48,174 nucleotides of DNA from Stenotrophomonas sp. PS02298 (GTDB taxonomy: Bacteria; Pseudomonadota; Gammaproteobacteria; Xanthomonadales; Xanthomonadaceae), in NCBI RefSeq assembly GCF_029959445.1, contig NZ_JASCOR010000013.1, positions 1 through 48,174 of the forward strand, written 5' to 3'. The notes below the pieces were generated by a model. That model did no database searches. It was not told the origin of the DNA and saw only the letters and a list, made by a program, of their open reading frames with translations. This document shows, one piece after another, positions 32,804 through 40,229 of this stretch (its first letter is position 1; each line of letters opens with the position of its first letter). The translations under genes were made by a program, and so were the position numbers.

Positions 32804-32831
32804 AAAAGCGGCGCATTGCGCCGCTTTTTTT
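32804..32831 (+). terminator. Rho-independent terminator of the bTHX gene
   Basis: AAAA, then GCGGCGC-ATT-GCGCCGC, then seven T: a textbook intrinsic terminator, also usable from the opposite strand thanks to the A run. Confidence 0.93.
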
Positions 32832-32845
32832 GTGTTCGTGATAGT

Positions 32846-32876
32846 TCCCGGGTGCGCTGCGCTTACCCGGGCTACC
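32846..32876 (+). repeat. CCCGGGTGCGCTGCGC repeat, single copy
   Basis: CCCGGGTGCGCTGCGCTTAC followed by CCGGGCTAC. The same sequence occurs as an inverted pair at 45993-46129. It lies just beyond the phosphodiesterase stop codon. Confidence 0.8.
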
Positions 32877-32886
32877 CCGGGCTGTC

Positions 32887-34137
32887 TCACTTCGATTGGC
32901 GTAGTGCCTGGTCCAGTGCGTGCGGATCGCCATCGTTGGGCTGGGCCGGGATGCCGATCAGGCGGGTAAGCAGCGGATAGACGTCGACGTTGTCGAAGGC
33001 GGTAAGCTGCTTGCCCTGCGCGAAGGCCGGGCCGCGGGCAACGAATACCGCCTGCATCGACGGCAGCGCGGGGTCGTAGCCATGCGAGCCGCGATCGCCC
33101 GGCGGGCGCTTGGCGATGGTGTCACGCGTCACTGCATCCCAGCCCTCCTGCATCTGGCAGACGATGGCCGGCACGCGTGGGTTGCTGCCGTAATGCCAGC
33201 GCGTCGGCAGCTGCGCCTTGTTCCAGCACTGGTAATGCGCGTGTTCGCCGAGCAATGCCTTTTCCGCCTCGGCCTGCTTGCCCGGCAGCGGGGCGAAGCC
33301 TACCGACTGGCCTACCGACACCACCTTGGCGACATCGGCCGGCACCATGTCCTCAATCGCCACCGCATTGCCGAACTTGACCGTTGCCATGCCGTGATCG
33401 GACACGACAATCACGTTGGTGTGGTCGAGCAGGCCGTCGCGGCGCATGCCGTCGACCAGCTGGCCGACGGCGGCATCAACCTGCTGCAACGCTGCTTTGT
33501 ACTCGGGCGAATCCGGGCCGTGCTCATGCCCGGCCTTGTCCACGTGCTCCATGTAGGTGGCAACAAAACGCGGCTTGATCGCGTCCGGCGCGCCATGCAG
33601 CCAGGCCAGGACCTGGTTCATGCGCTCGGGCAGCGGCACGCTCTCGTCGTATATGCGCCATTGATTGGCATGCAGGCCGCGCACCGGTGCTTCACTGCCG
33701 GGCCAGGACCAGGTGGCACTCTTGAACCCGGCCTTGCGCACGCTGACCCAGATCGGTTCGCCGCCATCCCACCAGGCTGCGTTCTGTACGGCGGTGCGGT
33801 CACTGACCTTGAATTCGCCAAGTGCATCGGCGCTCATCGCGTTGTGCACCAAGCCGTGGTGGTCGGGGCGCAGGCCGGTGACCAGGGTGTAGTGGTTGGG
33901 GAAGGTGAGGGCCGGATAGGACGGGCGCATGCCGACGCTGCGTACGCCTTCACGGGCCAGGCGCATCAGGTTGGGACTGTCTGCTTCGCTGAGCTTGTCC
34001 GCGCGCAGGCCGTCGATGGAAATCATCAATACGGTGGGCGGTACTTCCGGAGCGATGGTGGGCGAGGAAGGCGTGGTGGCGCAGGCTGCAAGCAGTGCGC
34101 AGGCCACTGCAGTGGCCGGAATGCGTAGAAAAGTCAT
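32887..34137 (-). CDS. Ectonucleotide pyrophosphatase/phosphodiesterase-type lipoprotein
   Basis: This is a member of the alkaline phosphatase superfamily (NPP type) that hydrolyses phosphodiester or pyrophosphate bonds with two zinc ions. The 416 residues start with a lipoprotein signal (lipobox LAAC, Cys19). Visible metal and catalytic residues are Asp42 (LMISIDGLRAD), nucleophile Thr78 (YPALTFPNHYTLVTG), VSDHGMATV and the late H in GSHGYDPALPSMQAVFVARG. Order and length fit bacterial NPPs such as the Xanthomonas enzyme. It would be exposed in the periplasm or on the outer membrane. No partner genes are nearby. Confidence 0.92.
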   Translation of the reverse strand: MTFLRIPATAVACALLAACATTPSSPTIAPEVPPTVLMISIDGLRADKLSEADSPNLMRLAREGVRSVGMRPSYPALTFPNHYTLVTGLRPDHHGLVHNAMSADALGEFKVSDRTAVQNAAWWDGGEPIWVSVRKAGFKSATWSWPGSEAPVRGLHANQWRIYDESVPLPERMNQVLAWLHGAPDAIKPRFVATYMEHVDKAGHEHGPDSPEYKAALQQVDAAVGQLVDGMRRDGLLDHTNVIVVSDHGMATVKFGNAVAIEDMVPADVAKVVSVGQSVGFAPLPGKQAEAEKALLGEHAHYQCWNKAQLPTRWHYGSNPRVPAIVCQMQEGWDAVTRDTIAKRPPGDRGSHGYDPALPSMQAVFVARGPAFAQGKQLTAFDNVDVYPLLTRLIGIPAQPNDGDPHALDQALRQSK

Positions 34138-34249
34138 GCCGCAATGATAGGCCGGGCCGGTGACCGTACAAATACAACCTTAGCCATGTTGCCTGTGGAG
34201 GGGCGCTAGCGGCCCGGGTTGGCAAAGCGCATCCGGGGACCCCGCGCGC

Positions 34250-34762
34250 TCACACAAACAGGTCCGCCACACGCTCACCTTCGCTGGGCACGCCCTCCAG
34301 CTTCAACAAGGCTGCCTTGGTCGGCAGGCTACCACCGAAACCGGTCAGTGCGCCGTTGTTGCCGATTACCCGATGGCAGGGCAGCACGATCGGCAATGGA
34401 TTGCGGCCATTGGCAGCGCCGACTGCACGCGTCGCGGTGGGCCGGCCGATGCGCTCGGCCAGCTGCCGGTAGCTCCAGGTTGCGCCAAAAGGGATCTGCG
34501 CCAGGGTGTGCCAGACCTGCAACTGGAATTCGGTACCCACCGGCGCCAATTCCAGCTGGAACTCCTGGCGTTCACCGCGCAGGTATTGCAGCAACTGGCG
34601 GCGTGGCTCGGCGACCGCATCGGGGTCGCGCTGCCAGTGTTCGCGGCCCTTGGCGTCGTGGCGGTTTTCGGCGAACAGGATGTGGCGTACGCCGACGTGG
34701 TCGACGGCGACCGTCAGTGCGCCGATGGGGCTGTCGAAACGGTCGTAATAGAGGGTGTTCAT
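34250..34762 (-). CDS. ogt: Methylated-DNA-protein cysteine methyltransferase
   Basis: Ogt removes O6-methylguanine by suicidal transfer to cysteine. From ATG 34762 it has 170 residues with the N-terminal ribonuclease-like part and the helix-turn-helix domain IPFGATWSYRQLAERIGRPTATRAVG. The acceptor is Cys129 in PCHRV (128-132), and GALTGFGGSLPTKAALLKLEG completes the active site. ATG 34762 overlaps the ada-alkA stop by 4 bases, so the two repair enzymes are made together. A longer frame would lie inside the upstream gene. It supplies the methyltransferase activity that the upstream Ada fusion lacks. Confidence 0.95.
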   Translation of the reverse strand: MNTLYYDRFDSPIGALTVAVDHVGVRHILFAENRHDAKGREHWQRDPDAVAEPRRQLLQYLRGERQEFQLELAPVGTEFQLQVWHTLAQIPFGATWSYRQLAERIGRPTATRAVGAANGRNPLPIVLPCHRVIGNNGALTGFGGSLPTKAALLKLEGVPSEGERVADLFV

Positions 34763-36249
34763 GCGCTGGCCTCCGTAGCTGCCTTGGAATTCTTTCTCTC
34801 GGTTGGCACTGCCAGGTGCCACAGATGCAGCACTGCATAGGCGCGCCATGGCCGCCACAGCTGGGAGCGACGTTCGGTTTCGCGCTCACTCAGGCGTTGG
34901 CCTTCGCCCAGTACCTGCTGCAGCACCAGATCACCGGCAGGGAAGGCATCGGGAAGTCCCATCGCCCGCAGTGCCATGTAATGGGCGGTCCACGGGCCAA
35001 TACCTGGCAGGGCCGTGGCTTTCTGCACGAAGCTTTCCAGCGTCTGTGCACGGCTGAAATCCAGCCGCTGTTCGGCGCAGGCGCGGGCGATTGCACGCAG
35101 GGTGGCGGCGCGGGTGCGCGGCAGGCCGATGCTCTCCAGCGCTGCGTCGACCAGCGTTGCCGGTGCCGGGAACTGCCGGTCCAGGCCCTCGGGCATACCG
35201 GGCAGGTGCTCGCCGAAGCGGTCGACCAGCCGTCGCGCCAGCGTGGTTGCCGCAGCGACGCTGACCTGCTGGCCGAGGACGGCGCGTGCGGCGACTTCAA
35301 AGCCGTCCCAGCCGCCGGGAATACGCAGCCCCGGCCGCTCGGCCAAGCCGCGGGCGAGCAGGGGTTCCTGGCCCAGGGTGGCATGGACGGTGCGCAGGTC
35401 GGCATCCAGGTCGAAGACGCGGCGCACCTTGGCGACGATGGCGGGAATGGCGCGTGGATCGGTGGTGCCCAGCTGCAGGCGCAGTTCCGGGCGCCTGGGG
35501 TCGGCGGTGACCCGGATCAGGCTGGCAACGCCGTTGGCGACGACCACGCGTTGGTAGCTGCTTTCGTCGATGCATTCGATACCCGGCAGCGAGCGGCGGC
35601 GCAGGAACGCCAGCATCAACGGGAAGTCCAGCGGCGGTCGGTAGGCCAGGCGCAATACAGGTTCGCCACCGGCCACCGCGCCGTGCTGCTTGCGCAGCGC
35701 GCTCGGCGGCATGCCGCAGCCTTCGAGGAAGGCGCTGTTGAAGCGTCGCAGGCTGTTGAAGCCGGCGGCCAGTGCGACCTGGGTTACCGGCAGCGCGGTT
35801 TCGGTCAGCAGTTGCTTGGCCAGCAACAGACGGCGGGTGGTGTGCAACTGCGCCGGCGTAGCTCCAAGCTTGGCCACGAACAGCCGTTGCAGTTGGCGCG
35901 CGCTGATCCCCATTGCTTCGGCCAGCGCGGTCGCTGGCTGCTCCTGCAGGATGCCTTCGTTGAGTAGGGCCAATGCCTGATGCAGGGTCTGGTCCTGCAG
36001 CAGATTGGCGTCATCCGGTGACAGTTCGGGGCGGCAGCGCAGGCAGGGCCGGTAGCCGGCGGCGCTGGCGGCTGCGGCGCTGGGGTAGTAGCTGACGTTC
36101 TCGGGCTTGGGCGGTGGAGCCGGGCAAACCGGCCGGCAATAGATGCCGGTGCTGCGCACAGCGGTGAAGAACAGGCCGTCAAAGCGCGCATCACGCGCCA
36201 GGCGGGCTTGTTCGCATTGCACATGGGCGGGCATCAGGAGGTTTTGCAT
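34759..36249 (-). CDS. AdaA-AlkA fusion: methylphosphotriester sensor, AraC regulator and 3-methyladenine glycosylase
   Basis: This is a 496-residue adaptive-response protein. N-terminal Ada zinc domain (about 12-80) with Cys38, Cys42, Cys69 and Cys72, where Cys38 would accept methyl from phosphotriesters. An AraC-type helix-turn-helix pair (about 85-190) is followed by an AlkA glycosylase (about 195-480) with helix-hairpin-helix LPGIGPWTAHYMALRAMG and catalytic Asp440 in FPAGDLVLQQ. It thus senses alkylation, activates transcription and excises lesions in one chain, with O6 repair left to the overlapping ogt. Ada-AlkA fusions are known in several actinobacteria and proteobacteria. Confidence 0.94.
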   Translation of the reverse strand: MQNLLMPAHVQCEQARLARDARFDGLFFTAVRSTGIYCRPVCPAPPPKPENVSYYPSAAAASAAGYRPCLRCRPELSPDDANLLQDQTLHQALALLNEGILQEQPATALAEAMGISARQLQRLFVAKLGATPAQLHTTRRLLLAKQLLTETALPVTQVALAAGFNSLRRFNSAFLEGCGMPPSALRKQHGAVAGGEPVLRLAYRPPLDFPLMLAFLRRRSLPGIECIDESSYQRVVVANGVASLIRVTADPRRPELRLQLGTTDPRAIPAIVAKVRRVFDLDADLRTVHATLGQEPLLARGLAERPGLRIPGGWDGFEVAARAVLGQQVSVAAATTLARRLVDRFGEHLPGMPEGLDRQFPAPATLVDAALESIGLPRTRAATLRAIARACAEQRLDFSRAQTLESFVQKATALPGIGPWTAHYMALRAMGLPDAFPAGDLVLQQVLGEGQRLSERETERRSQLWRPWRAYAVLHLWHLAVPTERKNSKAATEASA

Positions 36250-36413
36250 GGCCCCAGTCTAGGCGCGGCCGGCGGCCGGTACTGGCCATTTTCGGACATC
36301 AATGCGTGTGACGCTGTGTTGATTCATCGGACGTTGCGGCAGGGTGGGTGTTGCGCACTAGACTGTCCACTTCCTGGCGCGGCTGCGCCGTCGCGCGGAC
36401 CTGATTGCTCTCC

Positions 36414-37571
36414 ATGTTGCCCAAGTTCTGGTGGTCGCCGTTGTTGTGCGTCGGGCTGTTGGCCTGCAATCCGCAGACCGGCGAGAAAAAGCCCGTGGCC
36501 GACCCTGCTACCGCACTGGCCGCCGATGGCGACCACATGGTGTCGATCAATGCCGCTGATGCGCCGGCCCCGCCGGCACCGGTGTTGCCGGCCAAGGACA
36601 AACCCTGGCCCGAGCTGCTGCTGGAAAACGGCAAGGCCTGGGTCAGCTGTGGCACCGACTATGCGGGCGAGAATGGCGATGGCACCGAACTGGCTGCATT
36701 TGACCGCGCCAGCATGGATGCGGCACTGGAACCCTGCAAGGAGCGCGGCCTGGTGCGGGTGCGCTACGCCGGCAAGATCAATCCTTCGTTCGCGGCGATG
36801 ATGACGCGTCTGGCGGTTGTGGCCGACGCGATGAAGATCAGCCGGCGCATCCTCGATCTGGATTCCAGCGGCGGCCAGGTGGAAGCAGCCATCGTTGCCG
36901 GTGACAGCATCGGCGAGTCTGGCTGGACCATCTGGGTGCGCGAAGGTTCGGTCTGCCACAGTGCCTGCGTGTTCGTGCTGGCGGCGGGCGACAACCGCTT
37001 GATCTCCGGCAAGGTTGGCATCCACCGCATGATGCGGATCAGCTCCAGCGCCAGTTCGCGTGCGGAGTTGAACAAGGAGCTGCACGAGGTCTACGACAAC
37101 GTGAAGGACTACCTGCAGCGCAACGGCGTGGCGGTGGGCGTGGCCGACCTGATGATGACCGTGCCCAACCGCAGCCTGCGGGTGCTGACCAACGAAGAGC
37201 TCAAGCAGTACGGGCTGGACGGCACCAATGCGGTGCAGGATGACCTGGAGCGCATCAAGCAGATGCGCAAGTGCGGCGATGACTTCGTACGCCGCAAGGA
37301 TTCCTTCCTGATCGCCTTCGACCGCGAGTGCAAGGTGGAAGGTGCTGATCTGGAGGCGGTCAACCGCTGCGGGCAGGCGTTGAAGGAGCAGTTCGGCTTC
37401 CCGGATGAGGTCTGCCCGGAGGAAAGCCCGCTGTCGGAAATCGACACCGCCATGCTCGAGCCGATGCCGACCGCCATCCCGACCGGCGCCGCGGAGTCGG
37501 TGGTGGCGCCGGCTGCGGTAGCTGCACCAGCCGTCAGTGCGCAGGTGGGTGCTTCCAGTACACGAAAATGA
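36414..37571 (+). CDS. ClpP/crotonase-like periplasmic lipoprotein
   Basis: This is a 385-residue predicted lipoprotein (lipobox LLAC, Cys18; Asn at +2) with a Pro/Ala-rich linker and then a ClpP-like fold at about 110-290. LDLDSSGGQVEAAIVAGDSI is the strand-glycine-helix of this superfamily. The candidate nucleophile is Ser183 (VCHSACVFVLAAG) and the candidate base is His204 (KVGIHRM). Four Cys around the domain may form disulfides. The C-terminal tail is Ala/Pro-rich. The in-frame TTG at 36405 is a weaker start than ATG 36414, which opens the signal peptide. Related COG3904-type proteins lack a known role. A DUF4019 gene follows after 79 bases. Confidence 0.75.
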   Translation: MLPKFWWSPLLCVGLLACNPQTGEKKPVADPATALAADGDHMVSINAADAPAPPAPVLPAKDKPWPELLLENGKAWVSCGTDYAGENGDGTELAAFDRASMDAALEPCKERGLVRVRYAGKINPSFAAMMTRLAVVADAMKISRRILDLDSSGGQVEAAIVAGDSIGESGWTIWVREGSVCHSACVFVLAAGDNRLISGKVGIHRMMRISSSASSRAELNKELHEVYDNVKDYLQRNGVAVGVADLMMTVPNRSLRVLTNEELKQYGLDGTNAVQDDLERIKQMRKCGDDFVRRKDSFLIAFDRECKVEGADLEAVNRCGQALKEQFGFPDEVCPEESPLSEIDTAMLEPMPTAIPTGAAESVVAPAAVAAPAVSAQVGASSTRK

Positions 37572-37650
37572 ACAAATGAAAGGATGCGGAAGCTCGTAAA
37601 CCGTGATTGGATTGGCATTCCGTTCAACTGAAAGCGTCATGGAGAGAGCT

Positions 37651-38211
37651 ATGCGACCCAGTTGTTTGTTGATGGTGCTGTCCCTGGCCGTACCGGCTGC
37701 AGGCGTTTTTGCGCAGGCACCCGCAGCGGCCCCAGCCCCAGCGCGGGCTGCGGCCCCGGCCGCCCCCGCGCCCGCACCGGTGTCAGCCGCCGCACGGCCG
37801 GCGCCAGCGCTCAGTGCAGCGCAGCAGGCGCAGGTGGCCAAGCAGGATGCGGAGATGACCGCCGCCGCACAGCGGGTGGCGCAGCTGGTGGATGGCCAGC
37901 AGGCGGCCACCGTATGGGACGGTGCCTCGGCGGTGGCGCGCAAGGCGGTGACCCGCGATGTGTTCGCCAACAACGTCAATGCCGACCGCGCCAAGCTGGG
38001 CGCACTGGTATCGCGTGGCAAGCCATCGATCACCCGCGTGCAATACCCGGCCGGTGCCTCGGTGCCGGAGGGCATCTACTTGAACGTCAGCTTCCCGACC
38101 CGCTTTGCCAACAATGCCCAGCCGGTGCGCGAGCTGGTCTCGTTCCGCCTGGATGAGGACAAGGTGTGGCGCGCCTCCGGCTATAGCGTGCGCGCGGCCT
38201 CGGCCAACTAA
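37651..38211 (+). CDS. DUF4019-domain secreted protein
   Basis: This is a 186-residue exported protein. The signal peptide ends VFAQA (about 22), and a long Ala/Pro spacer (APAAAPAPARAAAPAAPAPA) is followed by a DUF4019-like domain (about 70-186). Here AAQRVAQLVDGQQAATVWDGAS starts a helix and FRLDEDKVWRASGYSVR ends a SnoaL/NTF2-like sheet. GGAGAG precedes ATG 37651. DUF4019 proteins have no known function. The preceding ClpP-like lipoprotein gene could be in the same transcript, and a terminator follows. Confidence 0.78.
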   Translation: MRPSCLLMVLSLAVPAAGVFAQAPAAAPAPARAAAPAAPAPAPVSAAARPAPALSAAQQAQVAKQDAEMTAAAQRVAQLVDGQQAATVWDGASAVARKAVTRDVFANNVNADRAKLGALVSRGKPSITRVQYPAGASVPEGIYLNVSFPTRFANNAQPVRELVSFRLDEDKVWRASGYSVRAASAN

Positions 38212-38230
38212 GCGCCACTGCCGGCAAGGC

Positions 38231-38268
38231 AAAGCACACGGGCGCCGCAGGGCGCCCGATGTGTTTGC
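38231..38268 (+). terminator. Terminator after the DUF4019 gene
   Basis: An 8-bp CGGGCGCC / GGCGCCCG stem is extended by CACA/TGTG past a one-base bulge and ends in TTTGC, 20 bases beyond the stop. Confidence 0.7.
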
Positions 38269-38356
38269 GGGCTGATTGCCGCATGCCTGATCTGGATCAA
38301 TGAATCCTTACACCGGCCTGCTTACCCTGCCTGCGGTAGGCATAACGGAGTGGCAC

Positions 38357-39535
38357 ATGCGCAAGGTGGATGTGGTGGTGGTGGGAGCCGGCCCGGCCGG
38401 CTTGAGTCTGGCCCGCAGCCTGGCAGGCAGCGGCCTGTCGCTGGCGTTGATCGAACAGCAGCCGCTGGCCGCGCTGGCCGAGCCGGCCTTCGACGGCCGC
38501 GAGATCGCGCTGACCCACGCCTCGCGGCAGATCATGCGCAGCATGGGCCTGTGGCAGCGCATCGATCCGGCCGAGATCTCGCCGTTGCGCAGTGCCAAGG
38601 TGATGAATGGCAGCTCGCCGTTCGCGCTGGGTTTCGCCGCGCAGGGCGAGGGCGTCGATGAGCTGGGCTGGCTGATTCCCAATCACCTGATCCGGCGTGC
38701 AGCCTGGGAGGCGGTGCAGGGCCAGGCGGGGCTGGAGCTGCTGGATGGGCGCTCGGTCACTGCAATCGATGCCGGCGAGGCGTACAGCACGGTCAGCATG
38801 AGCGACGGCAGTCAGCTGCGCGCGCGACTGGTGGTCGCCGCCGACAGCCGCTTCTCGGCGACCCGGCGGATGATGGGTATCGGTGCGCAGATGCGTGACT
38901 TCGGCAAGTCCATGCTGGTCTGCCGGATGCAGTGCGAGCGACCGCATGAGCACGCCGCCTGGGAATGGTTCGGCTACGAGCGGACCTTGGCGATGCTGCC
39001 CTTGCCGGGCAACCAGGCCTCGGCGGTGATCACCATGCCGCCACAGCAGCTGCAGCAGTTGCTGGCACTGGATGAGGCCGACTTCGGCCGCACCGTCAGC
39101 GGCTTCTTCGAACACCGCCTGGGAGCGATGACTCCGATGGGGACGCGCCATGCCTATCCGCTGGTGGGGGTGTATGCGCACCGCTTCGTCGGCAAGCGCT
39201 ATGCCTTGATCGGCGACGCGGCGGTCGGCATGCATCCGGTCACCGCGCATGGCTTCAATTTTGGCCTGCACAGCCAGCAACGGCTGGCGAAGCTGTTGCT
39301 GGAGGCGGTGCGTGGCGGTGGCGATATCGGTGCGGACGGCCTGTTGGGCAGCTACCAGCGTGGTCATCGGCTGGCGACACGGCCGTTGTACGAGGCCACC
39401 AATGCCATTGCCGGGCTTTATAACGACAGCCGGCTGCCGGCACGCCTGCTGCGCGGCGCGGCATTGCGGGCCGCGCAGGGCGTGGTTCCGTTCAGGAAGT
39501 TGATTGCCGGGCATCTGACCCAGGCGCGCGCGTAG
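38357..39535 (+). CDS. ubiM: FAD-dependent ubiquinone hydroxylase, UbiM-like
   Basis: This is an aromatic hydroxylase of the UbiH/F/I/M family acting on the ubiquinone ring. The 392 residues open with the dinucleotide fold VVGAGPAGLSLARSLAG (GxGxxG at 10-15) and have the second FAD motif GDAAVGMHPVTAHGFNFGL. HPVTAHGFN in place of the usual HP-x-AGQGLN of UbiH/UbiF is the UbiM type as I recall it. The N-terminal LIEQ and DGREIALTH motifs fit the family. ATG 38357 follows GGAG; an upstream ATG at 38300 would add non-homologous residues. It is a single gene; the position of hydroxylation is uncertain from sequence. Confidence 0.82.
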   Translation: MRKVDVVVVGAGPAGLSLARSLAGSGLSLALIEQQPLAALAEPAFDGREIALTHASRQIMRSMGLWQRIDPAEISPLRSAKVMNGSSPFALGFAAQGEGVDELGWLIPNHLIRRAAWEAVQGQAGLELLDGRSVTAIDAGEAYSTVSMSDGSQLRARLVVAADSRFSATRRMMGIGAQMRDFGKSMLVCRMQCERPHEHAAWEWFGYERTLAMLPLPGNQASAVITMPPQQLQQLLALDEADFGRTVSGFFEHRLGAMTPMGTRHAYPLVGVYAHRFVGKRYALIGDAAVGMHPVTAHGFNFGLHSQQRLAKLLLEAVRGGGDIGADGLLGSYQRGHRLATRPLYEATNAIAGLYNDSRLPARLLRGAALRAAQGVVPFRKLIAGHLTQARA

Positions 39536-39550
39536 CGGGGGGCTCGCGGG

Positions 39551-39650
39551 TTTGTAGGAGCGGCGTAAGCCGCGAAGCCGGTGCGGGTGGCAGGCGAGGG
39601 TGCGATGCCGGACAGGGTGTGAGCTTCGCGGCTTACGCCGCTCCTACAAA
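39551..39650. repeat. REPIN with perfect 28-bp arms
   Basis: The arms (39551-39578 and 39623-39650, beginning TTTGTAGGAGCGGCGTAAGC) are exact inverse complements, with 44 bases between. It is the cleanest REP doublet in the window and follows the UbiM-like gene. Confidence 0.93.
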
Positions 39651-39683
39651 CGCTGCGGCGCCGACGGGTGCCGGGAAAGCCCC

Positions 39684-39706
39684 TGCCGAGCATGGCTCGG
39701 CACTAC
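39684..39706 (+). repeat. SMAG palindrome
   Basis: TGCCGAGCATGGCTCGGCA plus CTAC; first of two copies in the same orientation before the S4 gene. Confidence 0.85.
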
Positions 39707-39746
39707 AGGCGCTCCTGCAGCGCTGATGTGGCGCTGGGACGGCCCC

Positions 39747-39770
39747 TGCCGAGCATGGCTCGGCACTACC
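39747..39770 (+). repeat. SMAG palindrome abutting the S4 gene stop
   Basis: The second copy ends one base before the S4-domain gene's stop codon (39771), so the palindrome lies exactly at the end of that coding region and may form its transcript 3' end. Confidence 0.85.
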
Positions 39771-40034
39771 TCACTCATCTTCGTCTTCGTCGTCTTCTTC
39801 GGCGCGATTCGGGTCCGGATCGGCGAGGACGTTGATCAGGACATCGCCAAGCGCCACCTGCTGGCCGCCGCGGATCTTGCAGGCCTTGCGCAGCTCCACC
39901 ACGCCATCCACGGTGACCTGGCCGTCGGCAATGATCATTTTTGCCTCGCCGCCGCTGGTGACCAGATCGGCCAGTTTCAGCAGCTGCTTCAGTTCCACGT
40001 AATCGCGGTCAAGTTCAAATTCGATGGTCTGCAT
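39771..40034 (-). CDS. YbcJ-like S4 RNA-binding protein
   Basis: This is an 87-residue RNA-binding protein consisting of an S4 fold: VELKQLLKLADLVTSGGEAKMIIADGQVTVDGVVELRKACKI, typical of YbcJ. A short C-terminal acidic tail (Asp/Glu-rich, EEDDEDEDE) follows. E. coli YbcJ is about 70 residues and its role is unclear (proposed ribosome or RNA binding). ATG 40034 is chosen; GTG 40043 would add three residues. It is divergent from the DEAD-box helicase gene. Confidence 0.85.
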   Translation of the reverse strand: MQTIEFELDRDYVELKQLLKLADLVTSGGEAKMIIADGQVTVDGVVELRKACKIRGGQQVALGDVLINVLADPDPNRAEEDDEDEDE

Positions 40035-40229
40035 GGTGTTCACGGAGAAAAACGAGTGCTATTGTGCGCCATCGGCGACCCGTGCGGGTGCTCCAACAGG
40101 GGCCACGCGGCGGCCGGTTGTGTTCGTAAGCTGAACGCAAATCTAGCCATGCGCGACAGCTGAGCTGTTTAGAGCGCACAATATGCGTCTTTTCGCCCGC
40201 CCGTTCGCGGCGGTGCCCCCGGAGTTACC

